64,000 bases of DNA from Saprospiraceae bacterium (lineage in GTDB: Bacteria; Bacteroidota; Bacteroidia; Chitinophagales; Saprospiraceae). The stretch covers positions 27,794 through 91,793 of the forward strand of contig JANQQI010000027.1 of NCBI GenBank assembly GCA_028285085.1, in the 5' to 3' direction. Every line of letters begins with the position of its first letter. Positions within the stretch are counted from its first letter, which is position 1. This document shows positions 30,601 to 36,649 of this stretch, in pieces. Both the position numbers and the translations under genes were made by a program. Under the pieces are notes generated by a model. That model was given only the letters and a program-made list of their open reading frames with translations, searched no databases and was not told the DNA's origin.

Positions 30601-31088
30601 AGGCTTTGAACACCGTTGCACTAGGAGCTATAGATACGATCATCTGGTCACCCGATATCTTCCTGGAATGTCTCGATCCCGAATGCCTCGAAGTTGAGAC
30701 TGATCTGGTGCAAACCATGACCTTCAATGCAACGATCATCGACCTCAACGGCTGTAGTGCTACCGATGATGTGGTGGTGAACGTTTGGTGGGATGACCTG
30801 ATTTACATCCCGACGATCTTTACGCCTAACGGTGATGGTACCAACGATTACTTTTTTGTGAACGGGGGCACCGGCATTCGCCAGATCAATTATATCCGCG
30901 TCTTCAATCGCTGGGGAGAGCTCGTCTTTGAGAAAAATAATATCCAACCCAATGACGTCGGCTCCGGCTGGGACGGCAGCTTCAATGGCAAAGAACTATC
31001 GCCTGCCGTTTTCGTCTACATCGTCGAAGTGGAGTTAGATAACGGCCGCATTGAGCGGCGCAAAGGCGATGTGACCCTGATGAAATAA
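21630..31088 (+). CDS. Giant repeat-rich secreted protein with T9SS type B (gliding motility-associated) C-terminal domain
   Basis: A 3152-residue surface or secreted protein. A signal peptide (residues about 1-35, ending 'NVYAQ') is followed by Cys-rich beta domains to about 530, including a proline spacer, then Ig/PKD-like domains. Three tandem arrays follow: five copies of a 76-79-residue module (about 861-1245), five copies of a 245-250-residue PKD + fibronectin III-like + third-domain unit (about 1246-2474), and five PKD-like modules of about 85 residues (about 2475-2890). A SprB-like repeat ('PSCYGENDGLLQIDTVLGGT') precedes the sorting domain 'YIPTIFTPNGDGTNDYF' ... 'FNRWGELVF' ... 'GWDGSFNGKELSPAVFVYIV' (about 3057-3152). 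Type B substrates leave by the type IX system and are often adhesins of gliding bacteria. No enzyme domain is visible. Confidence 0.93.
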   Translation: MDNHYLRLFKRKPLYAFRAFVIGICTLTVVNVYAQPPNDSPCMPTVAPLDGSCQVGTTIDAEEDIDDPSCMQAPTVSVWYELNLDPNSDELTIDLTNLNIPASALMITNLWTFVPDCGGTTSIVPGASHCDAVGNLNFNVTGLLGGTTYYFQVGTSELIMGDFNICFTESGPPPPPPCPSPGIDCPNAELLMNTGAPFCVQGCTAGSPSYPTGSGDCFDMPNETTWFYFGDLPPGPGAPWRYNITVTSPDITEPQVAIFRNCPLLEPLICETGANGEVEFLFDPQEFTSGLYYIAISSEMVDNTGEFELCIEPFQFIDCNTDSEIEIVNTSLGSPLTGPFLPGEEVEVCFYINNFNSGSGTGCNFLHGIVPTFGAGWDPVESFVFNGEPANITEPITNNTNEGGWQWFTGFNIPTYNLPNGSQPQGSPTGLGWYYVHNHNPACVVPACSPGDGIDPMFCLNNGAAFWQVCFTLTVRSFPECQNNDDLSITFETFGDSETGSNPNPGCWEDEIWTVDFDVNCCQPPTLNPPPVLTLCETGTAFFPLTSDLDPGVDYTWTVSPNSVGATGCAGGCPNEINQVLTNNSPVSETVIYTVTPVASATGCVGGQTTYIVNVDASPSINIVPPLPICPGGCANINTVVTGGQPPYDYLWTGGSGLFGANPQACPIDSTMYYLTVTDANQCTSIDSVLVEVSPVPIPEIVTSPDVTEICENDPEYPIELTAEVTNDNGSFYLYNWGAYGSGIQTIEAEVSDFYMLTVTDALTQCTGETFIGITVHPAPVATIDPVDPICGGLDNFCLTGAPIGGLWESNDVFIDGAGCFDPSAETPGIKNVCYTYIDAFTSCDSTICIDIEITTSPLLTDPGDITICDSYTLPAIDGVALPGTESYFDAPNGGGTMYSPGDVITSTQQLYIYADDGSGLCGDELSFTITVDLSPVVDDIVDVENCGSYTLPSITGANLTGNEAFFDQPGGTGNSYDAGDIINASTVLYIYDENNDCDDEQSFQIDINPVPNLDAFQNVEACNEYTLQGISGSNLTGNQAYYTQSGGLGTSYNPGDIITASVTLYAYDEATGSGNCSDEVTLDITIFEEPDIDPQGDVTACDQYTLPPITGTALTGSEAYFDQPGGNGTQYAPGDVISTDVDLYIFDGTGLSGCFDEETFAIDIISSPSIDPIDDVVACGEYPLTAITGTNLAGNVAYFDQPNGNGTQYNAGDLITATTTLYAYAPTSLNGCFDEYEFTITINEIPTSDFTTPATICETDFATITYTGTASAAANYSWNFNGGTILSGTGAGPYEIEWNAPGTYTIGLTVEENGCTSELTEMTITVDPELNPPTINCNSTTTSIEFSWADVVGATGYDVTVITGQTGTLLGNTYTFTGLTPGETVEIQVEALGNGACGNSIATLECTAQNCPSIQITIDPVADICHDGNNPSINLNANVSGGDGSGNGTWSGAFVSPAGVFDAAAAGPGSHVVTYTFDEAGCTFFESITINSFAVPSSAFALADEICEGNTTLVTYQGGAGVTATYDWDFGSATIVSGSGQGPYEISWPADGPQNVSLQVTENGCTSPISTETITVIPPLEAPVIICNSTAEEIVFSWADVVGASGYTINVISGPGGTQNGNTYTVSGLNANDMVTIEVIAVSSNLCPDASATQTCSALDCPAITIAIDPVDDICLDGNNGTVDLNATVSGSNGTGTGFWSPSAVVDPVALGAGTHVFVYTHDEAGCSFSESISINIFETPTADFTITPEICQGNNASISFTGTAGVGATYNWDFAGGTVVSGTGSGPYEVTFDNPGTFNVSLQIEENNCISNSISYPIEVNQPLAAPVINCNSSAEEIEFSWDDVPGASGYDVVVISGPSGTQNGNTYTVTGLNANDMVTIQVTAIDPGPCPDVSSTQTCSALDCPPITITIDPVDDICLDGNNGTIDLNATVSGSNGTGMGSWSPSAVVDPVSLGAGTHVFVYTFEEAGCTFNESISINIFQTPIADFTITPEICQGDNASVSFTGTAGAGATYNWDFAGGTVVSGTGVGPYEVTFDNPGTFNVSLQIEENNCISNSISYPIEVNQPLAAPVINCNSSAEEIEFSWDDVPGASGYNVVVISGPSGTQNGNTYTVTGLNANDMVTIQVTAIDDGPCPNVSATQTCSALDCPSVTIDIDPVDDICLDGNNGTIDLNATVSGSNGTGAGSWSPSAVVDPVALGAGTHVFVYTFEEVGCTFNASISINIFQTPTADFTITPVICQGDNASISFTGTAGAGAVYNWDFAGGTVVSGTGAGPYEVTFDNPGTFDVSLQIEENNCISNTISYPIEVNQPLAAPVINCNSTTEEIEFSWDDVPGASGYSVVVISGPTGVQAGNTYTVSGLSANDMVTIQVTAIDDGPCPDVSATQTCSALDCPPITVDIDAVAPLCLDENAIPFDLNVVVTGSDGSGAGFWTPSGTVNPAALGAGTHDFVYTFEEVGCSYQGSVQVVINALPNAEAGDTDELSCTIENLDLNGFGSTTGPGIDLQWTGPGTIINDQSLTPTIELPGMYYLTVLDNNTGCSATDSVEITQDDAIPLANAGPDSSLTCDFPEIQLQGTGSTGPNYEFEWEGPDIDPTNINLANPSIAEAGTYILTVIDLSNGCTSFEDTVFIVDNTEEPIVVVFPVDASSIDCNVSSVILDGTGSTTDDVTYQWLDPNNDPIAGANDITYEVTVAGIYTLLVTNPFTGCFESASFEVTNTTAFPAADAGPTQQLDCTISSVTLDGSASDSGPNISYEWTGPAGGITGPNTNTMVAATLPGLYTLTVLDNTNGCTTTATVQVTEDLNGPVADAGTDIELDCDFNPVELSGANSSSGANYSYAWFGPNGNPLGSNTEISTNQLGIYAFVVTDNDNDCRDTAYVAVLENSNVPYTAEVQVAMPSCYGENDGLLQIDTVLGGTMPYVYALDETNYTAFNQFNNLESGQYPLSIQDAEGCEWDTLITVGTPQEVTLNLGDDQFIQLGDSTIIEALNTVALGAIDTIIWSPDIFLECLDPECLEVETDLVQTMTFNATIIDLNGCSATDDVVVNVWWDDLIYIPTIFTPNGDGTNDYFFVNGGTGIRQINYIRVFNRWGELVFEKNNIQPNDVGSGWDGSFNGKELSPAVFVYIVEVELDNGRIERRKGDVTLMK
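24210..25365 (+). repeat. Array 1 in the giant gene: five 76-79-residue modules
   Basis: The key cysteine codons fall at 24234, 24468, 24696, 24933 and 25167, giving spacings of 234, 228, 237 and 234 bp. Each module reads roughly CxxYTLPxITGxxLxG, then AYFDQPGGxGTxYxxGD and LYxYD. Copies differ enough to be old. The module has the look of a small beta-domain of unknown fold. Confidence 0.9.
25366..29055 (+). repeat. Array 2 in the giant gene: five units of 735-750 bp
   Basis: The marker 'gatccggtggatgat' or its variants falls at 25887, 26637, 27372, 28107 and 28842: spacings of 750, 735, 735 and 735 bp. Each unit is a PKD-like domain ('FTGTAGAGATYNWDF'), a fibronectin III-like domain ('EIEFSWDDVPGASGYDVVV') and a third domain ('WSPSAVVDPVSLGAGTHVF'). 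Units 3-5 are nearly identical even at silent sites, units 1-2 are more diverged, which points to recent tandem amplification or gene conversion. Confidence 0.93.
29056..30300 (+). repeat. Array 3 in the giant gene: five PKD-like modules
   Basis: Five diverged modules of about 85 residues share AGxDxxLxC near the start, LxGxGSxxG, YxWxGP and PGxYxLTVxDxxNGC. They are typical stalk modules of T9SS type B proteins. Confidence 0.8.
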
Positions 31089-31119
31089 GAATTTGTAAGG
31101 TTTGTTGAAATCATTTGAT

Positions 31120-31157
31120 AACCTCCGGTGGTGTGGACCACTGGGGGTTGTTTTTTT
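31120..31157 (+). terminator. Terminator after the giant gene
   Basis: A 12-bp stem (aacctccggtgg / ccactgggggtt, two G-U pairs) with a 6-nt loop is followed by g and seven T residues, 31 bp after the stop. Confidence 0.88.
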
Positions 31158-31244
31158 ATTTTAACTGAATATTTACAGCTATTAAATAATTGATTACTTT
31201 ATACAAGATGACGTTCTATCTAAGTTGAATAATTAAAAATCAGC

Positions 31245-32066
31245 ATGACACCACCCCACCAACTCGACCTACGTTCCCGCCACCCCAATTTCCAAGATTT
31301 TTTGGATATCAACGAAAGTGCATCCGAAAGGATAAGAAATAGTCATCGTTGTTATCTGGATGAAAAATATGGTACAGCGCCTTTACAGACCTTAGATGTA
31401 TTTCCTTCTGATAGACCGCATTCTCCAATCGTGATATTTATTCACGGTGGGTATTGGCGTGCGTTGGATAAAAGAAGCTATAGCTTTGTGGCGGCGCCTT
31501 TTATCAAAAATCATTTGACGGTTGGGGTGGTGAACTATCGCCTCATTCCAACGGTGAACATGGCCATGGTTTTAGAAGATATCGCGGCTTCTATAAATTG
31601 GCTTCGGGAAAATGCCGCTAAATATAATGGCGACCCAAATGAGGTTGTTCTATGTGGACATTCCGCTGGTGGACACTTGGCTTTGATGACTTATTTAATG
31701 TATGAGAATTTGAGGCCGACGATTCAGGCCATTTGTAGTCTCAGCGGTATTTTTGATTTAGCGCCCATAAAGGACAGTTATCTTAATGAGGTTTTGGCTT
31801 TGAATCAAAATGAGGTAGAGGCCTTTAGCGTTTCCATTAAAGATTTATCGGATTTAAAATGCCCAACCTTACTCAGCGTAGGAAGGAACGAAACGGATCT
31901 TTTTATTGAACAATCAAAGGATTTGTATACCAAGAATAAATTAAAGGCCCCAATCGAGTACTACGAATATCCGGAATTGAATCACTACCAAATTGTGCAA
32001 AAGTTAGGACAAGAAGGTAATCCCATTACAGATTTTATATTAAACAAAGTAAGAGCAGGTAGCTGA
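31245..32066 (+). CDS. Alpha/beta-hydrolase, kynurenine formamidase-like esterase
   Basis: A 273-residue alpha/beta-hydrolase. 'IFIHGGYWRALDKRSYSF' (about residues 63-80) carries the HGGxW oxyanion motif of the arylformamidase/esterase group. The nucleophile is in 'LCGHSAGGHLAL' (about 139), the acid probably in 'GRNETDLF' and the base in 'LNHYQIV'. It lacks a signal peptide, so is cytoplasmic. Kynurenine formamidase activity is possible, but no other tryptophan-degradation gene is adjacent; 'esterase' is the safer call. Confidence 0.82.
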   Translation: MTPPHQLDLRSRHPNFQDFLDINESASERIRNSHRCYLDEKYGTAPLQTLDVFPSDRPHSPIVIFIHGGYWRALDKRSYSFVAAPFIKNHLTVGVVNYRLIPTVNMAMVLEDIAASINWLRENAAKYNGDPNEVVLCGHSAGGHLALMTYLMYENLRPTIQAICSLSGIFDLAPIKDSYLNEVLALNQNEVEAFSVSIKDLSDLKCPTLLSVGRNETDLFIEQSKDLYTKNKLKAPIEYYEYPELNHYQIVQKLGQEGNPITDFILNKVRAGS

Positions 32067-32262
32067 GTCTGGAAATGACAAAAGACTACCTCCGACCTCA
32101 CCCTTACTGAGATCTGGATCCCCTCGTCTCTCAATTTACAATCCCTCCGATTTAACACTTTTCTTAACCAGAGCACACTTGGCGAAGACCAAAAAGAGTC
32201 GTACTTTCCATAATATCACTACGGTATCTGGCCGGGTAATTTGTATACGCTAAATCGGAGAC

Positions 32263-34086
32263 ATGAGAATAATTATTTCACTGGCATTAACTCTAATGCT
32301 TTACTGCACTAGTACTGGACAAACGGATAAGACGGTTTTAAAGAGCTTGACGGATCATGCGGATAGCACCTCCTCCATCAGAAATTCTTTGATGTATTTG
32401 TCGGATGTATACGGGCCGAGACTTATGGGAACGCCGCAGTATTACGAGGCCGTGCTTTGGGCGGAAAAAGAGTTGAAAGCATGGGGGATCGACAAGGTGG
32501 AATTGCAGTCCTTTGATAATAATCAGGTGGGCTGGTCCATTGAAGATTTTAGTATCCAGATCTCAGAGCCTACTTTTTCGCCTTTGCATGCTTATCCTTT
32601 GGCTTTTTCAAAATCAACGGATGGGGTAGAGGAAGGAGAACCTGTTTTGATCCGTAATTTTCAGGAGATTTATGATTTGGAAGGGCAACTCGAAAACAAG
32701 GTCGTATTGGTCAAAGGGTATTATCGGCCGGTGTCGAATGTAGGCAACAAGATGTCTGTCCGCCTGGATGATAATACGCTGACCAAAGCGGCTGCTAATC
32801 CCGATCCGAATGATGTCATTATTGGGTATCACAGTCGGCGATCTTCTGTAGATGTGTTTGGTATGCGCGCGCGCACCAAAAAGCGCAGAGCCGAGTTTTT
32901 TGCCTTTTGTGAAAAGCAAGGTGTTGTGGCCGTCATTGAGCCCAGTAATTTTCCCTACGGCATTCTGCACGCCGATGGCAATAGAACGGTGCCTTCTTTC
33001 AATGAAGCGGATGATTTAAAACCGTTGGCCTCTTTTGTGCTGAGCAATGAACATTTTGGCAGAATTATCAGATTGATGGAGCTGGGCATCACACCAAAAA
33101 TTAAATTGAACCTGGCCACCAAATTTTATCGAGAGCCAAAATATAATGTCAATCTAATTGCAGAAATCGAAGGAACTGATCCGGCGTTGAAAAATGAACT
33201 CGTCATTATCGGCGCACACTTGGACAGTTGGCACGCCGGGACGGGAGCTGTTGACAATGCCTCCAATTGTGCTGTGATGATGGAAGCGCTAAGGTTGATC
33301 AAACAAACGGGCTTAAAACCAAAACGTACCATTCGCCTAATTCTTTGGGGTGGAGAGGAACAAGTCTTCGCGGGCTCCAGAAATTATGTGAGTGAAAATG
33401 TTGGTAATTTTGAAAATGGAAAAATAAAAAGTGAAAATGAAAAAATATCGGCCTATTTAAATCTCGATAATGGCGCAGGCATGATCCGGGGCATTTATTT
33501 AAATGGGAATGAAAAAATAGCCTCTTATTTTTCCGAATATTTATGGCCCTTCGAGAAAAGCCGAACCTTGACGTTGCAAAATGCAAATCAAACGGACCAT
33601 GAGCTTTTTGATTATTTTAATGTTCCGGCTTTTCAATTTATTCAAGATCCACTGGATTATATGAGCGCGATCCACCACACCAACATGGATGTTTTTGAGT
33701 ATGTTCCTCTTAAAGACCAGAAATACAATGCTAAGTTAATTGCTTATTTGAGTTATAAAATTGCACAGCAGGAGTATCAGCTGCCACGAAAAAAATTCAA
33801 TTCCCCTATTCCGAGTAAAACGGGCAATGCGACTTTCCAATTGGCTGGCTATCACGATGCTCAAAAAGTTTATTTGGTTGGTGATTTTAATAACTGGAAT
33901 ATGTTTGGAACCCCACTTTATAAAACAGAAGCGGGATGGGAGTGTAAAATAGATTTGCCAAAAGGGCGCTATTTTTATAAATACATCATTGATGGCTACT
34001 GGGAGGCCGATCCTAAAACGCCTCAGGATGAGTTACTCAAAGACGGGCAAGGCCACGGTGGATTAACGTCTTTTATTGTTGAATAA
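32263..34086 (+). CDS. Secreted M28 metallopeptidase with C-terminal AMPK/CBM48-like domain
   Basis: A 607-residue exported protein (signal to about residue 20). The M28 zinc site is complete: 'IIGAHLDSWHAGTGAVDNAS' (first His and bridging Asp), 'LWGGEEQVFAGS' (catalytic and metal Glu), 'YLNLDNGAG' (Asp) and 'IHHTNMDVFE' (final His). A protease-associated-like insert is present before it. The last 85 residues form an early-set domain: 'KVYLVGDFNNWN', 'GWECKIDLPKGRYFYKYIID' match glycogen-binding AMPK/CBM48 domains. The fusion is unusual for an aminopeptidase. It is translated just upstream of the DUF4932 gene. Confidence 0.88.
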   Translation: MRIIISLALTLMLYCTSTGQTDKTVLKSLTDHADSTSSIRNSLMYLSDVYGPRLMGTPQYYEAVLWAEKELKAWGIDKVELQSFDNNQVGWSIEDFSIQISEPTFSPLHAYPLAFSKSTDGVEEGEPVLIRNFQEIYDLEGQLENKVVLVKGYYRPVSNVGNKMSVRLDDNTLTKAAANPDPNDVIIGYHSRRSSVDVFGMRARTKKRRAEFFAFCEKQGVVAVIEPSNFPYGILHADGNRTVPSFNEADDLKPLASFVLSNEHFGRIIRLMELGITPKIKLNLATKFYREPKYNVNLIAEIEGTDPALKNELVIIGAHLDSWHAGTGAVDNASNCAVMMEALRLIKQTGLKPKRTIRLILWGGEEQVFAGSRNYVSENVGNFENGKIKSENEKISAYLNLDNGAGMIRGIYLNGNEKIASYFSEYLWPFEKSRTLTLQNANQTDHELFDYFNVPAFQFIQDPLDYMSAIHHTNMDVFEYVPLKDQKYNAKLIAYLSYKIAQQEYQLPRKKFNSPIPSKTGNATFQLAGYHDAQKVYLVGDFNNWNMFGTPLYKTEAGWECKIDLPKGRYFYKYIIDGYWEADPKTPQDELLKDGQGHGGLTSFIVE

Positions 34087-34109
34087 GCTTGAATCTTCAG
34101 CGATTAATT

Positions 34110-35270
34110 ATGACGTATAAAATGCAGCATACCATTTTTCTCGTATCAATATTAATACTTGGGTTTGCTTGCAGTGGCGAACCGCCACAGCCACAAAATG
34201 ATGTACCAAAAAATAAAAAGATTGAAGTTGCATTCAATCCAAATATTCATACTTCTCACGTCATTGAACTCTTTGTATGGCCCGGGGAATATCCGACCCG
34301 GCCGATGGTAGTTGCGGCACAGGAATATTTTGCACCCTACAAAAAACATCCGGCGATCCGACTATCGGATAGTCTGCTGCAAAATGAGATTTTCTATTTT
34401 GATGAACTCACAGAAATCTTATTATACTTAGAGCCCTTTCCAAGCACCACTTTTAAATATCCTTTAGAAAATTCTCCTTATGCCGATCGAGTCGATGTGG
34501 TTAAGGAATGGATTAAATTAATTGCGGATTTTTACGTTGATGCGAAAGTAGAGGACTTCTTGGCAACCAATCAAGCCTTTTATCAAGGCGCCAAAAAGGA
34601 AGTACTGAAGAACTTACCGCCGGATGACTTCGTCCAACAAATTGAGTCCTACTATCGAAACAGTAGATTGCAGTATACAATTATTCCGGCGCCGGAGATG
34701 CCTACCGGCGGAGCCTATGGTCAAAGGGGGATTGGTCCGTATATTTTTGCGCCAGATGGTATGTTGATTTATCAAGTGATTAGTGCGTCTTTACCTGTGG
34801 AAAAGGATAGCGCTACGAACGCTTACACCAGCTATGGTTTCGATAATGAAGCATTTACACTGCGCAATTCCTACCACGAATTTGGGCATGCGTTTGTGAA
34901 TCCGATTTTGGATAAAGAGAAAAATAAATCATTGCTCAATCAATACGCGCATTTATTTATCCCGGCATTGAAAGAGGTGATGGAAAAACAAAACTACGAT
35001 AATTGGTTTGATTGTATCGCCGAGCATTTGGTTCGACTGGGAGAAATTAGGCTAGCCGAACGAAGCGGCCATATCAAATGGGCCAAAGTATTACGAGAAA
35101 AGCATACCAAGCAATTGAATTTTATTTTCTTGCCGGAATTGGAGCAAAAAATTAAAGTATACGAGCAGGATGAAAAATATGATAGTTTTGAAGCTTATTT
35201 ACCGGAATTGCTGGGCGTGTTAGCGAATTTTGATGAAAAAACTATTATTGGAAGGATCAAAAAGAATTGA
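34110..35270 (+). CDS. DUF4932 lipoprotein, putative zinc metallopeptidase
   Basis: A 386-residue lipoprotein (hydrophobic signal ending 'ILGFACSG'). The motif 'SYHEFGHAFVNP' is a gluzincin-type HExxH site, and a downstream 'FDCIAEHLVRLGEIR' may give the third ligand. It matches the DUF4932 group of Bacteroidota. The ATG at 34110 is preferred to the TTG at 34089; another ATG at 34122 is possible. It begins 23 bp after the M28 peptidase, so the two are probably cotranscribed and may act together on exported peptides. Confidence 0.75.
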   Translation: MTYKMQHTIFLVSILILGFACSGEPPQPQNDVPKNKKIEVAFNPNIHTSHVIELFVWPGEYPTRPMVVAAQEYFAPYKKHPAIRLSDSLLQNEIFYFDELTEILLYLEPFPSTTFKYPLENSPYADRVDVVKEWIKLIADFYVDAKVEDFLATNQAFYQGAKKEVLKNLPPDDFVQQIESYYRNSRLQYTIIPAPEMPTGGAYGQRGIGPYIFAPDGMLIYQVISASLPVEKDSATNAYTSYGFDNEAFTLRNSYHEFGHAFVNPILDKEKNKSLLNQYAHLFIPALKEVMEKQNYDNWFDCIAEHLVRLGEIRLAERSGHIKWAKVLREKHTKQLNFIFLPELEQKIKVYEQDEKYDSFEAYLPELLGVLANFDEKTIIGRIKKN

Positions 35271-35309
35271 TAGGTATATTTTCTTAAACTAATAATTAGA
35301 TACCTGTCA
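35268..35309. other. Hairpin at the stop codon of the DUF4932 gene
   Basis: A 10-bp inverted repeat (tgataggtat / atacctgtca, one wobble) with a 22-nt loop. There is no T run, so it is only a possible terminator. Confidence 0.35.
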
Positions 35310-35471
35310 AAACATCCTCTGTAAACAGTCTGCCCCATGGCCTAGCTAAACTATTATTCTATAACATTTCGCCTAAATATTGTTATTTACTTTGCCTTCA
35401 GAGTAACGTAATTGTTTTTGATAGGATAAATAATAACTAAGCTTATTAGTTAATGTTTAAAACCTAGAATT

Positions 35472-36377
35472 ATGAACGCAATTACGATTACGGCTGAAGC
35501 GAATGGTAGCATGCAGCCCAATACGACCACTTTCCCTAACACGGTCACCAACGGTGATTTTACAATTAGTAGTGGAGGTCTCTTTTCCCCGGTGGGAGAT
35601 GGTATTGATGAATCTACTAAATGGAACTTTGATTTTAGTAGTGACCCTAACTTTCCTTTTTTCTCAAGTTCTTTACCTTTAGTTTCTGCTAATTTGACAT
35701 TAGTACTGGCGACAAAGCATAGGCTGGTGAGTACAGATAGTGTACGCATTGATGGTCTTTCGGGAGTGAAACAACAAATCACTTCTTTGCCTAATGGTGT
35801 CGTGACTTCCGTTACTATTGATTTATTAAACATTGCTCCGGATTACTCCAGTGGTAATATATTGAATGCGCTTTATAATAATGCATCTGGAATTATTCCG
35901 ATGATCTACCAAGATGACGCCATTATTTCTCAAGCTAGATTAGAGCTAACACAAAGACTACCACTTTACCAGTACGCCGTCAAGATAGTTTGCGGAAAAG
36001 GAGATGGACGAATACTTGCAAAAGGCATCTATCATACTGCAATAAACATTCATAACCCTAGTTACGAAACTGTTGTATTTCGAAAGAAATTTGCGGTAGC
36101 ATTGCCCGGAAAACCTGGTATCGTCACTAAGTTTTTTGATGCTAAACTTGGCCCGGATCAAGCCCTTGAGATTGACTGTCCCGAGATTATGAAGTATACA
36201 AAATCAAAGAATTTTGTTAAAGGCTTTGTGATTATTGAAAGTGATTTTCCACTAGATATTGTAGCTGTTTATACTGCCGCCAGTATTTACAGAAAATCGG
36301 AAGAAGTTCAATCCATTCATACGGAACGTGTTAAGCCACGGAAACGACGCTATCGGAAAAGTTCGTCCAAAAACTAG
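35472..36377 (+). CDS. Hypothetical cytoplasmic protein with basic tail
   Basis: A 301-residue protein that I do not recognise. There is no signal peptide. The first 115 residues are Ser/Thr/Asn-rich and acidic. Residues about 165-280 form a domain with 'KIVCGKGDGRILAKGIYHTA' followed by 'INIHNP', and 'VDCxE'-like 'EIDCPEIMKY' and 'GFVIIESDFPLDIVAVYTA'. I have the impression this second part is a widespread uncharacterised beta-domain. The C-terminus is strongly basic (KPRKRRYRKSSSK), which suggests nucleic-acid or membrane-surface contact. It stands alone with its own terminator. Confidence 0.6.
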   Translation: MNAITITAEANGSMQPNTTTFPNTVTNGDFTISSGGLFSPVGDGIDESTKWNFDFSSDPNFPFFSSSLPLVSANLTLVLATKHRLVSTDSVRIDGLSGVKQQITSLPNGVVTSVTIDLLNIAPDYSSGNILNALYNNASGIIPMIYQDDAIISQARLELTQRLPLYQYAVKIVCGKGDGRILAKGIYHTAINIHNPSYETVVFRKKFAVALPGKPGIVTKFFDAKLGPDQALEIDCPEIMKYTKSKNFVKGFVIIESDFPLDIVAVYTAASIYRKSEEVQSIHTERVKPRKRRYRKSSSKN

Positions 36378-36405
36378 AGCAAACGCTTAGCTGAAGTTTA
36401 GAACG

Positions 36406-36450
36406 AGTAACTCAATAATCATTAATGGACAATTATTGAGTTACTTTTAT
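36406..36450 (+). terminator. Terminator after the hypothetical gene
   Basis: A perfect 14-bp stem (agtaactcaataat / attattgagttact) with a 12-nt loop is followed by 'ttttatgtttt'. Confidence 0.8.
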
Positions 36451-36649
36451 GTTTTCTCATGTCAATTGCTCTTCGGCAGTAATTTAAATAGTAACCTGCA
36501 CTAAGCGTACTCCCTCACCAAAACGCCACAAAAAATCCCCTTCATCTTCCCCAAGAGTCGTATCTTACTCGGCACTAAATAGATGTGAATGTCACTAGTG
36601 AGATCCGCTATTAACGTTCTTGTGTTGATCAATCTAAGCTACAGCGGCC

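Noticed and set aside
21630..31088. Tandem repeats of the giant gene as a CRISPR-like or satellite array
   Set aside because: The repeats are in frame, 735-750 bp long and encode Ig-like domains, so they are protein repeats.
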